A stretch of DNA of 64,000 nt, taken from Actinomadura rayongensis (GTDB lineage Bacteria; Actinomycetota; Actinomycetes; Streptosporangiales; Streptosporangiaceae). Below are positions 39,138 to 47,043 of the stretch, in pieces. The notes under the pieces are model-generated. The model was not told where the DNA came from. It saw only the letters and a list, made by a program, of their open reading frames with translations, and ran no database searches. The position numbers and the translations under genes are program-made. The stretch spans positions 1,926,736 through 1,990,735 of the forward strand of contig NZ_WUTW01000001.1 in the NCBI RefSeq assembly GCF_009831215.1, read 5' to 3'. Within the stretch, counting starts at the first letter, position 1; each line of letters begins with the position of its first letter.

Positions 39138-40307
39138 TCAACAGACGTTGATGTCTTCTCGATCGTTCCCGGCCGGCATGGGCGCGTGCGCCGCGTCCGT
39201 CCTCCTGGTCGCCAGGCCCACGGCGAGCGTCGTGCAGACGCCGCCGAGGACGGCGAGCAGCAGCGGCACCGTCCGCACGCCGGACACCTCGATCACCGCC
39301 CCGAGCAGCGGCGGGAACGCGACGCCGCCGACCATCGACGCGGCGACGACGAGCGCGCCCGCCCCGCCGCCCGGCGCGCTCCGGCGCAGCCACGGCAGGC
39401 CGGTCGGGAAGATCGGCCCGATCGCCAGGCCGACGCCCGCGTACGCGAACGGCGCGGCGCCCGGGACGGCCGCGAGCAGCAGGAACCCGGTCATCCCGGC
39501 GCAGCACCAGGTGACGATGGCCGCGTCGGAGAACCGCAGGCTGAGCGGGATCGCCAGGAAGCGCCCGGCCGTCATCGCCAGCCAGAACCCCGACGTCGCG
39601 ACCGCCGCCGTGGCCGCGCCGAAGCCGACGGTCTCCAGGTGCGTGGGCTCCCAGCCGCCGACGCCCGTCTCGATAGCCACGTGCAGCACGTAGATCACCA
39701 CGAACGCGAGGACGAGCGGCAGGACGCGCGGCGACCGGTCCGGCGCGGGCCGCGCGGCCTCGGCCGGACGGCCCCGGACGCCCGCGAGGCTCGGCAGCAG
39801 CGCCAGGCAGACCAACGCGCACCCCGCGAACGCCCAGGGGTAGCGGGCCGCGTCCAGCTGCCCGAGCAGCGCGGGGCCGAGGATCGCGCCGACGCCGAAA
39901 TGGGCGTTGAGCAGGTTGAGCATCGCGGTGCCGCGCGTCCCGAACCCCACGGCGAACAGCAGGTTCAGGCCGTAGTCGACGGCGCCGAAGCCGAGCCCGG
40001 TGACGAACGCGCCCGCCAGCGCGGCCGGCCAGGACGGGGCGAGCGCCACGAGCAGCGACCCGGCGGCGATCAGCGCGTAGCCGCAGCCGAGCGGCAGGCG
40101 ATCGCCGGTGCGGGCGCGCGCCCGGTGGAACGCGCCCACGCCGAGCAGCGCCCCGGTGAAGTGCGCGCTCAGCGCGAGCCCGGCGGCGGACGGGCCGAGC
40201 CCGAACTCCGCGCGGAACGCGGGGATGGCCGGGCCGTACAGGGCCTGGAGCGCGCCGATGACGACGAACCCGAGGCACGAGGCCGCCGCGGCGGAACGCG
40301 TGAACAT
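39138..40307 (-). CDS. MFS transporter
   Basis: A 389-aa protein with about 12 hydrophobic helices, reminiscent of sugar-type MFS carriers (FVTGLGFGAVDYGLNLLFAV; PIFPTGLPWLRRSAPGGGAG). ATG 40307 has AAGGAGG 5 nt upstream; a longer open frame to 40346 overlaps the operator. It diverges from the DeoR gene across 90 bp with an inverted repeat, so its expression is probably controlled by that regulator. The substrate is unknown. Confidence 0.9.
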   Translation of the reverse strand: MFTRSAAAASCLGFVVIGALQALYGPAIPAFRAEFGLGPSAAGLALSAHFTGALLGVGAFHRARARTGDRLPLGCGYALIAAGSLLVALAPSWPAALAGAFVTGLGFGAVDYGLNLLFAVGFGTRGTAMLNLLNAHFGVGAILGPALLGQLDAARYPWAFAGCALVCLALLPSLAGVRGRPAEAARPAPDRSPRVLPLVLAFVVIYVLHVAIETGVGGWEPTHLETVGFGAATAAVATSGFWLAMTAGRFLAIPLSLRFSDAAIVTWCCAGMTGFLLLAAVPGAAPFAYAGVGLAIGPIFPTGLPWLRRSAPGGGAGALVVAASMVGGVAFPPLLGAVIEVSGVRTVPLLLAVLGGVCTTLAVGLATRRTDAAHAPMPAGNDREDINVC

Positions 40308-40333
40308 CCGGCCTCCTTCATTCGCACATGTAG

Positions 40334-40351
40334 GATGTTCAAACAAACATC
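40334..40351. promoter_or_regulatory. operator-like inverted repeat between MFS and DeoR genes
   Basis: GATGTT (40334-40339) and AACATC (40346-40351) are perfect inverted arms with a 6-nt spacer. GAATGTTC, a related half site, follows at about 40354-40361, and a third GAATGTTC lies near 41109 in the 3' end of the DeoR gene. The repeat is 27 bp upstream of the MFS start and 47 bp upstream of the DeoR start. Confidence 0.6.
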
Positions 40352-40397
40352 ACGAATGTTCTTCTGTCAACCGGCAGAATGGGCGCGGGAGGTGCGG

Positions 40398-41156
40398 ATG
40401 AACGTCCGGGAGAGGCACCGGCTCATCGTGGCGATCCTCGCCGAGCGCAACCGGGCCACGGTCGCCGAGCTGGCGAAGGCCGCCGGGACGTCGGAGATGA
40501 CCGTCCGGCGCGACCTGGAGCAGCTGGAGGCGCAGGGCGCGCTCCGGCGCGTCCACGGGGGAGCGGTGAGCGCGCTGCTGAGCGGCGTGGAGCAGCCGTT
40601 CGCGCTGCGCGCGCTGGTCGGCGCCGACGCCAAGGCCCGGCTCGCCGCCGCCGTGACGGACCTGCTCGAAGACGGCGAGACGGTCGCACTGGACACCGGC
40701 ACGACGGCGGTCGCGGTGGCGACGGCGATGGCGGCGCGGCGGCTCACCGTCACGCCGCTGTCCCTGCACGCGGTGCACCCGCTGGAGGGCGCGGACGGGA
40801 TCCGGCTGCTGCTGCCCGGCGGCCAGGTGCGCCCCGGGGAGCTGTCGTTCCACGGCGACCTCGCGGTCCGGACGTTCGCGGACCTGCGCTACGACACGTT
40901 CGTCCTGAGCACCTGCGGGATCGACGCGTCCGTCGGCGCGACCGCGCACGACCTGGACGACGTCCACGTCAAGCGGGCGGCGATCCGCGCCGCGCAGCGG
41001 ACGGTGCTGGTGGCGACGGCGGAGAAGCTCGGCCGGGTCGCGTTCGGCCGCGTCTGCCTGCCGCAGGACCTCAGTCTGGTCATCACCGATGCGCGATCGG
41101 ACAACCAGAATGTTCAGGATCTGCGCGCGGCGGGCGTCGCGGTCACGACGGTCTGA
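40398..41156 (+). CDS. DeoR/GlpR family transcriptional regulator
   Basis: A 252-aa repressor. The N-terminal helix-turn-helix ATVAELAKAAGTSEMTVRRD with LEQLEAQGALRRVHGGAV is the family signature. The C-terminal sugar-phosphate sensor shows TVALDTGTTAVAVATAMA and ELSFHGDLAVRTFADLRYDT. ATG 40398 has GGGAGG 6 nt upstream. It diverges from the MFS gene, so the likely ligand is a phosphorylated sugar brought in by that carrier. Confidence 0.93.
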   Translation: MNVRERHRLIVAILAERNRATVAELAKAAGTSEMTVRRDLEQLEAQGALRRVHGGAVSALLSGVEQPFALRALVGADAKARLAAAVTDLLEDGETVALDTGTTAVAVATAMAARRLTVTPLSLHAVHPLEGADGIRLLLPGGQVRPGELSFHGDLAVRTFADLRYDTFVLSTCGIDASVGATAHDLDDVHVKRAAIRAAQRTVLVATAEKLGRVAFGRVCLPQDLSLVITDARSDNQNVQDLRAAGVAVTTV

Positions 41157-41162
41157 CGCGCG

Positions 41163-41993
41163 TCAGGCCGTCCAGAGGGCGGCGACCTCGTCCCGGAACT
41201 CGGCGGCCTGCCGCAGGCCCGCGTCGTAGGCCGAGTACCGCAGGTTGGGCTCGAACAGGCCGAGCGTGAACAGCTCGGCGGCCTCCCGGTCCGGGCACAG
41301 GACGGTGACGCGCGCCGTGCCGAGGTCCGCCAGCTCCGCGTCCAGCTCGGCGCGCGGCAGCATATGGCGCAGCGGCGCGAGGACGATCACGCGGTCGTGG
41401 CCCCGGGCGAGGTCGGCGCTGGTCGAGGAGTGGACGCCGCCGTCGATGTACGGCCGCCCGTCGATGGCGGTCGGGACGTACAGCACCGGCCACGAGCAGC
41501 TCGCGCGGACGGCCTCGTGCAGCGTCGCCGCGCCGCCCCGCCGCCACACGGTCCGCTCCCCGGTGTCCGCCGCCACCGATGTGAGCAGCAGCTCGCGGTC
41601 CGGCCAGTCCGCGACCGGGAGCCGTTCCATCACGCGGTCCAGCCACGGCGTCATCGACGGGTACCCGGTGTCCCTGGCCATGTCGCCGAGCATGCGGCGG
41701 CGGGTCCGCGCGGGGACGGACGTGTCGGACAGGATCTCGATCGTCCGGTACAGCAGCCCCTGGTCGATGTCGGGGGCGGGGTCGACGTGGTGCTCCTTGA
41801 TCAGGTCGAGGATGAGGCCGGAGACGTCCGCGTCGGCGGCCAGGCAGGCGCCGATGTACGCCCCCGCCGCCGTCCCGACGATCAGGTCGGCGGCGCCGAG
41901 GTCGGTCCCGTCGCGGCGGAGGCCGTCGACCAGCCCGGCCGCCCACGGCCCGGCGACGCTTCCGCCGCCGCCCAGCACCAGTGCTCGCGTCAC
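41163..41993 (-). CDS. patatin-like protein lacking the catalytic serine
   Basis: A 276-aa patatin-fold protein. The oxyanion loop VLGGGGSVAGPWAAG and the Asp motif IDGGVHSSTSADLARG are intact. The nucleophile elbow, G-x-S-x-G in active patatins, reads IVGTAAGAYIGA (G-T-A-A-G; codons GGG ACG GCG GCG GGG), so the Ser-Asp dyad cannot form in the normal way. It may be a non-enzymatic lipid binder, or use another residue. GTG 41993 has GAGGAGGG upstream. It faces the DeoR gene with 6 bp between stops. Confidence 0.88.
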   Translation of the reverse strand: MTRALVLGGGGSVAGPWAAGLVDGLRRDGTDLGAADLIVGTAAGAYIGACLAADADVSGLILDLIKEHHVDPAPDIDQGLLYRTIEILSDTSVPARTRRRMLGDMARDTGYPSMTPWLDRVMERLPVADWPDRELLLTSVAADTGERTVWRRGGAATLHEAVRASCSWPVLYVPTAIDGRPYIDGGVHSSTSADLARGHDRVIVLAPLRHMLPRAELDAELADLGTARVTVLCPDREAAELFTLGLFEPNLRYSAYDAGLRQAAEFRDEVAALWTA

Positions 41994-42127
41994 ACGCCCT
42001 CCTCTCCTTCCTGGGAAGTACCCGGGCAAGGTCTCGGTCTGTACAGCCGCGGTTCAAAGGCGTGTTGCACGGGTCGAGGGGATGCGGCACCGTACGGGCA
42101 GGGACATGGACCGGCGGGAGTGGGTGC

Positions 42128-42685
42128 GTGAGTCAGGTTCCGGAGACGCGCGGACCGGACGGAGACGTCCGTCCCGCGCACGAACTGAGCCCCGCCGACT
42201 ACGAGCGGGCCGTGGCCGACCTGGTCCGGGCCTCCGGGCACGAGGTGCTGGACTGGCGCGTCGCGCACCTGGACCCGGTCCCGGGCACCGACGGTACGTA
42301 CGTCATCGACGTGACCGTGCGGTTCCGGCTCCTCGGCGCGGACTTCCTCATGCTGTTCGAGTGCAAGCGCCACGCGGCGCCCGTCAAGCGCGAGCACGTG
42401 CAGGTGCTGAACGACAAGCTCCGCGCGACGGGGGCGCACAAGGGGGTCGTGGTCGCGTCGTCCGGTTTCCAGAGCGGCGCGTTGGAGTACGCCCGCGTGC
42501 ACGGCATCGCGTGCGTGCGTCTGGTGGACGACTCCTGGACGTACATGACGCGCGACGGCGGTGAGACGGCCGGACCGTCTCCGCAGTACGCGGCGTATCT
42601 CAGCCGGGCTACCGATGCGGGGCCGGTGAGCGTGCTGCTGACCGATCGTCCGGACCGTCTCCGGACGTTCCTCTTCGACCGCTAG
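42128..42685 (+). CDS. Mrr-like restriction endonuclease domain protein
   Basis: A 185-aa protein with a PD-(D/E)xK nuclease fold of the Mrr type: VIDVTVRFRLLGADFLMLFE leads into ECKRHAAPVKREHVQVLNDK (E-x-K), then VVVASSGFQSGALEYARVHG. There is no DNA-binding or methyltransferase partner domain. GTG 42128 has GGGAG 9 nt upstream. Its stop overlaps that of the convergent TPR-CHAT gene by the shared CTAG. Such proteins cut modified DNA or serve as effectors; the substrate here is unknown. Confidence 0.85.
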   Translation: MSQVPETRGPDGDVRPAHELSPADYERAVADLVRASGHEVLDWRVAHLDPVPGTDGTYVIDVTVRFRLLGADFLMLFECKRHAAPVKREHVQVLNDKLRATGAHKGVVVASSGFQSGALEYARVHGIACVRLVDDSWTYMTRDGGETAGPSPQYAAYLSRATDAGPVSVLLTDRPDRLRTFLFDR

Positions 42686-45600
42686 GCCCCGGCGTGGATC
42701 TGCCCCGCCCACAGGGTCGGGGCGTCCAGGAACGCGGCGCGGACGCGGCGGAGCGCGTGGTGGAGGGCGAGCGCGGCGCACGCGGTGTCGGGGGGACGGG
42801 CGCCGCCGTCGGTCAGCGCGGCGTAGACCTCCTCGGCGACCTGGGTGGCGACCCGATCGCTGAGCGGCCAGAGCGTCCCGATCGTCGTGCGGTACCCGGC
42901 GAGCTGGAACGCGGCGGTGATGTGGACGGCCTCGTCCACCAGCCGGGGATGGGTGTCGGACGTCCCGCACGCGGACAGGTAGGCCAGGTCGGCGCCGGTC
43001 AGCCGCTGCCGGGAGATCTCCGCGACGGTGAGCGGCCGGACGGCGTGGTCGTGCAGCAGCAGCCGGTTCGCGCCCGGATCATCCCAGTCCGTGGCGGTGT
43101 GGCAGGCGAAGTGGACGACCGAGTGGTCCGGCAGCGCTTTCAGGACGGCCTTCCGCGTCGCCGCCCGCGTCCGCAGAACGGTCGGGTCCGCGAGCAGCCC
43201 CGCCACGCGGTGCGCCTCCGCGTCCGCGCCCGGCAGCGGGGCCATGTCCGGCGTCTCGGGCATGGCGACGATCAGAGCCGAACCGTTCTCACGTTCCGTC
43301 TCCCGCCGCGCATAAGCCAGCGCCCGGATCGTCGGGGTATAGGACGAGACGACCCGGTCCATGACCGTGCGCGGCGGGACGTCGGCGACCAGGTCGTGGT
43401 GGTGCCCCGCCGCGTGCAGCGGCAGATACGCCAGGACGCCGACCGGGCACCACCACACCCGCGGCCACGCCCCCCGCGGGACCCCGGTGTACCCGAGCGC
43501 GTCGAGAACCGGCGCCGCCACCGTGTCCCACAGCCAGCCGAGGACGTCGTGCAACTCGTCCTCCGCGCGAGCCCGCCCGTCCCGCCCGCCGAGCGCGACG
43601 CGCCGCGCGGCGAGGAACCGGTCACCGTACGCGCGCACGGCCGCATCGGTGAGCCCAGGCAACGGCACATGCCGCACCCGCCCCCCACCCGCACCGGAAC
43701 CGGCGTCCGCGCTGGGACCCGCGCTCGCGCCGAAGCCCGTGCCCGCGCCGCGTCCCGTGCCCGCGCCGGAACTCGTGCGCGCGCCGGAAGCGGCGTCCGC
43801 ACTGAGACCCGCGCTCGCGCCGGTGTTCGCGTCCGGTGCGGTGCCCGCGCTCGCGCCACTGCGGTCGCCCGCGTCCGTGGCGGTTGTGTCGGCGCCGGGG
43901 GTGGTGAGGATGAGGGCGTCGCCTCGGTCGTGGTCGGCTGTGACGAGGATGATCGGTCCGGGGCCGGTCTGGTGGAGGAGCGCGTTGATCGAAGGCGGGG
44001 CGAGGAAGTCGGTGAGGCCGTCGCGGGCGCGGATGCGGCTGAGGAGCGCGTCCCATTCGGAGGCGGCGGCGCGGCGGCGGGCGGCGAGCGCGCGGTCGCC
44101 TTCGCGGCCGTCGGTCGGCGGGTCGAGGCTGGCCATGCGGTCGCGGAGGCGGACGAACGCGTCGGCGAGGTCGGGTGCGGCGGCGCGCAGGCGGTCCACC
44201 TCGGTGCGGGCGTCCATGTCCTCGGTGAGCAGCAGGCCGCGGGCCTGTTCGAGGAGTTCGACGGCCCGCTCGGGACGGCCGGCGGCGAGCGCGGTCCCGG
44301 CGGCGCGCGCGGCGATCCCGGCCGTCTCGCCGAGGCGGTGCTCGCGGTCGGCGCGGCGCAGGTCGCGCGGCGCGACCAGCGGCAGCAGCGCGACCACGGT
44401 CTCCATCGCCGCCAGCGCCGCTTCGGTGTCGCCCGCGAGGGAGCAGGCCGTGGCGAGGGACCGTCCGGCGGTGATCCGGTCCTCGGCGGTGGCGGCGGGC
44501 AGGGCGGCGGCGCGGGCGAGGACGGTCCGCGCCTCGGCGAGGTCCCGCCGGTCCCCGGACAGGGCGAACAGGCGCAGCAGCGCGCGGCCCAGCGTCGCCA
44601 GATAGCCCGACAGCTCCGACCAGGCGCCGTCGGCGGCGGCCACGGCGGCGCGGCCGGTGGCGACGGCCTCGCGCAGCGGCTCCGGGTCGCCGGTGCTCTC
44701 GTGGAGCAGGACGAGCGCGACCGCGAGGTTGGACAGGTTGCGCGCCCGGACGGCATGGCCCTCCGGCGTCGCGGCCACGGCCTCGCGCGTCAGATCGACG
44801 CCCTCCGCGAGGACGCCCGTGTCGTCGGTGCGCTCGGCGAGCGCGAACAGGCTGTTGCCGAGGCTCGACAGCAGCGCGGCGCGGCCTGGGTGGTCGGCGG
44901 GCAGCGCGGCGACGGCCGTCCGGCCCGCCCGGACGGCCTCGGCCAGCGCCGCCGCGTCGCCCGTCCGGTCGGCGAGGGCGCGCAGCGTGTTGGCGAGGTT
45001 GATCAGGCGCCCGGCGCGCAGCGGATGCCCGTCCGGGGTGGCCGCCGCGCAGGCCCGGTGCGCCTCGACGGCCTCGTGCAGGTCGGCGAGGGAGCCGGTC
45101 AGCTCGAACGACGTGCGCAGCGAGACCCCGAGGTTGGCAAGTCCCACCGCGCGATGTGGATAGTCCGGGGGAGCGTCGTCCACAGCTCGGCGGCCGGTGG
45201 TGATCGCCTCGCGCAGCGCGTCCGGGTCGCCCGTTCGCTCGAAGAGGGTCTGGAGCGCGCCGGCGAGCCCGGCCAGGCGTCCGGGCAGGTCCGGGTCGTC
45301 CGCGCCGGTCCGGCGGACGGACGACCGGTGCGCGGCGACGGCGTCGTCCAGCGCGGCGGGGTCCCCGGTCTGCTCGTACAGGCGGCGCAGCAGGCCGCCG
45401 AGCTCGTTGAGGTCGTTGGCGTCCGCGCCGGGCGTGCGGCGGAGCGCGATGGCCTCGCGCAGCGCGCCGAGGTCGCCGGTGCGGTCGAAGAGCATCCGCA
45501 GCGCGGCCGAGAGGTCCTGCACCTCGGCGGGGTCCTCGCGGGCGGCGACGCGCAGGACGGCGACGACCTCGCGCAGCGGCTCGGGGTCGTCGGAGTCGTC

Positions 45601-46290
45601 GTGCCAGGTCCCGAGCGCGCTGATCAGGTTGGACCGGCACAGGTCCCGCTTCGGATGCCCCGGCGGCACGGCGTCGAGCGCCGCGCGGAACAGGCCGATC
45701 GCCGCCTGGAGCGCGTCGGGATCGCCCGTCCGCTCGTACCACTCCATGAGCGCGACGCCCTGGTCGGTGAGGATCGACGGCTCGGTGTCGTCGTCCCCGC
45801 CGAGCACCAGGTCCTCGGGGATGAAACGCTCGTCGTCCTCGGCGGGGACGAAACGCTCGTCGACCTCGCCGGGCATCAGGTCTTCAGGCACGAAACGCTC
45901 GTCGTCGACGGCGGCCGGCTCCTGCGCGTAGAACTCGCGCAGCGGCTCCGGCACGGCCGAAGGCTCGACCGCGAAGACCGGCCGGAACATCATGACGGCG
46001 AGCTGCAGGTCGTCGTCCCACTCGCCGGGCGGGAGCACCTGGACGCGGAGCCAGCACAGCCATCCGAGCGCGTAGAGCACGTCGACGTCGGGCTCCCCGG
46101 CCGAGTCGACGAACGCGAGCAGCGCGTCCATCTCCGCGAGCGCGTCCGGTTCCAGGACGGCGCCGGGCTCGCCGCCGGACAACGCGCGTTCGAGCCGCGC
46201 CCGGACCGCCGCGAGAAGCCGCTCCTGCACCGGCCCGCCCTTCCTGCTCGCCCGCCGTGCCCGGATCGCCGTGAGCAGTCTGTCCCGCAC
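42682..46290 (-). CDS. TPR-CHAT caspase-like protein, 1202 aa
   Basis: Residues ~150-700 are tandem tetratricopeptide-like repeats; one unit starts DLCRSNLISALGTWHDD and most end in GDPxAL-type turns. The last ~350 residues are a CHAT peptidase: the catalytic histidine is in VVHFACHTATDW (His1064) and the cysteine in AYLSACGTSD (Cys1108). A ~70-residue Ala/Gly/Ser/Thr linker (about 800-870) is inserted within the CHAT region. GTG 46290 follows AGGGAGGACGGG, but a 60-bp imperfect duplication recreates a second site and GTG at 46230. CHAT-TPR proteins serve in signalling, toxin or defence roles; the partner is not known. Confidence 0.9.
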   Translation of the reverse strand: MRDRLLTAIRARRASRKGGPVQERLLAAVRARLERALSGGEPGAVLEPDALAEMDALLAFVDSAGEPDVDVLYALGWLCWLRVQVLPPGEWDDDLQLAVMMFRPVFAVEPSAVPEPLREFYAQEPAAVDDERFVPEDLMPGEVDERFVPAEDDERFIPEDLVLGGDDDTEPSILTDQGVALMEWYERTGDPDALQAAIGLFRAALDAVPPGHPKRDLCRSNLISALGTWHDDSDDPEPLREVVAVLRVAAREDPAEVQDLSAALRMLFDRTGDLGALREAIALRRTPGADANDLNELGGLLRRLYEQTGDPAALDDAVAAHRSSVRRTGADDPDLPGRLAGLAGALQTLFERTGDPDALREAITTGRRAVDDAPPDYPHRAVGLANLGVSLRTSFELTGSLADLHEAVEAHRACAAATPDGHPLRAGRLINLANTLRALADRTGDAAALAEAVRAGRTAVAALPADHPGRAALLSSLGNSLFALAERTDDTGVLAEGVDLTREAVAATPEGHAVRARNLSNLAVALVLLHESTGDPEPLREAVATGRAAVAAADGAWSELSGYLATLGRALLRLFALSGDRRDLAEARTVLARAAALPAATAEDRITAGRSLATACSLAGDTEAALAAMETVVALLPLVAPRDLRRADREHRLGETAGIAARAAGTALAAGRPERAVELLEQARGLLLTEDMDARTEVDRLRAAAPDLADAFVRLRDRMASLDPPTDGREGDRALAARRRAAASEWDALLSRIRARDGLTDFLAPPSINALLHQTGPGPIILVTADHDRGDALILTTPGADTTATDAGDRSGASAGTAPDANTGASAGLSADAASGARTSSGAGTGRGAGTGFGASAGPSADAGSGAGGGRVRHVPLPGLTDAAVRAYGDRFLAARRVALGGRDGRARAEDELHDVLGWLWDTVAAPVLDALGYTGVPRGAWPRVWWCPVGVLAYLPLHAAGHHHDLVADVPPRTVMDRVVSSYTPTIRALAYARRETERENGSALIVAMPETPDMAPLPGADAEAHRVAGLLADPTVLRTRAATRKAVLKALPDHSVVHFACHTATDWDDPGANRLLLHDHAVRPLTVAEISRQRLTGADLAYLSACGTSDTHPRLVDEAVHITAAFQLAGYRTTIGTLWPLSDRVATQVAEEVYAALTDGGARPPDTACAALALHHALRRVRAAFLDAPTLWAGQIHAGA

Positions 46291-46365
46291 CGGCCCGTCC
46301 TCCCTGCCCTCGCCGCGCCCGACCCTACCGACCAGAACCCCCGCGAGACCGGCGAATCGGTCGGG

Positions 46366-47043
46366 TCAGGGCTGGAAGCGGTAGCCCATCCCCGGTTCGG
46401 TGAGCAGGTGGCGCGGACGGGCCGGGTCCGCTTCGAGCTTGCGCCGCAGCTGCGCCATGTACTGCCGCAGGTAGTGCGTCTCCTTGACGTAGGACGGCCC
46501 CCACACCGCCGTCAGAAGCTGCCGCTGGCTGATCAGCTTGCCCGGATTGCGCAGCAGGAGTTCGAGCAGGTGCCACTCGGTGGGCGTGAGGCGCAGCGTG
46601 CCGCCGTCGGCGCCGGTGGCGGTCTTGTCGGCCAGGTCCACGCTCCACGCCCCGACGGTCACCACGCGGACGGACTCCTCGGGCCCGGCGCGGCGGGTGA
46701 CGGCGCGGATCCGCGCGACCAGCTCGTCCATGTTGAACGGCTTGGTGACGTAGTCGTCGGCGCCCGCCTCCAGGGCCTCGACCTTGTCGCGGCTCCCGGC
46801 CCGGCCGGACAGCACGATGATCGGGACGTTCGTCCAACCGCGCAGGCCCTGGATGACGTCCACGCCGTCCAGGTCGGGCAGGCCGAGGTCCAGGACGACG
46901 AGGTCGGGATGGAAGTCCCCGGCGAGCCGGAGCGCGGCGGTGCCGTCGGCCGCGACCTCGACGGCGAAGTCGCGGGCGCGCAGGTTGATGCGCAGCGCGC
47001 GCAGCAGCTGCGGTTCGTCGTCCACGACGAGGACGCGGGTCAT
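46366..47043 (-). CDS. kdpE: KdpE response regulator
   Basis: A 225-aa OmpR-type regulator. The receiver domain has VLVVDDEPQLLRALRIN with the acidic pair, phospho-acceptor Asp in LVVLDLGLPDLDG and Lys in DDYVTKPF; the winged helix has RLTPTEWHLLELLLRNPGK. Its gene overlaps kdpD by 4 bp (ATGA), and the kdpFABC genes are divergent. Phosphorylated KdpE should activate kdpFABC under potassium limitation. Confidence 0.95.
   Translation of the reverse strand: MTRVLVVDDEPQLLRALRINLRARDFAVEVAADGTAALRLAGDFHPDLVVLDLGLPDLDGVDVIQGLRGWTNVPIIVLSGRAGSRDKVEALEAGADDYVTKPFNMDELVARIRAVTRRAGPEESVRVVTVGAWSVDLADKTATGADGGTLRLTPTEWHLLELLLRNPGKLISQRQLLTAVWGPSYVKETHYLRQYMAQLRRKLEADPARPRHLLTEPGMGYRFQP

Noticed and set aside
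42128..42685. Complete restriction-modification system
   Set aside because: No methyltransferase or specificity gene lies near the Mrr-like nuclease; if it restricts, it would be a type IV-like, modification-dependent enzyme.
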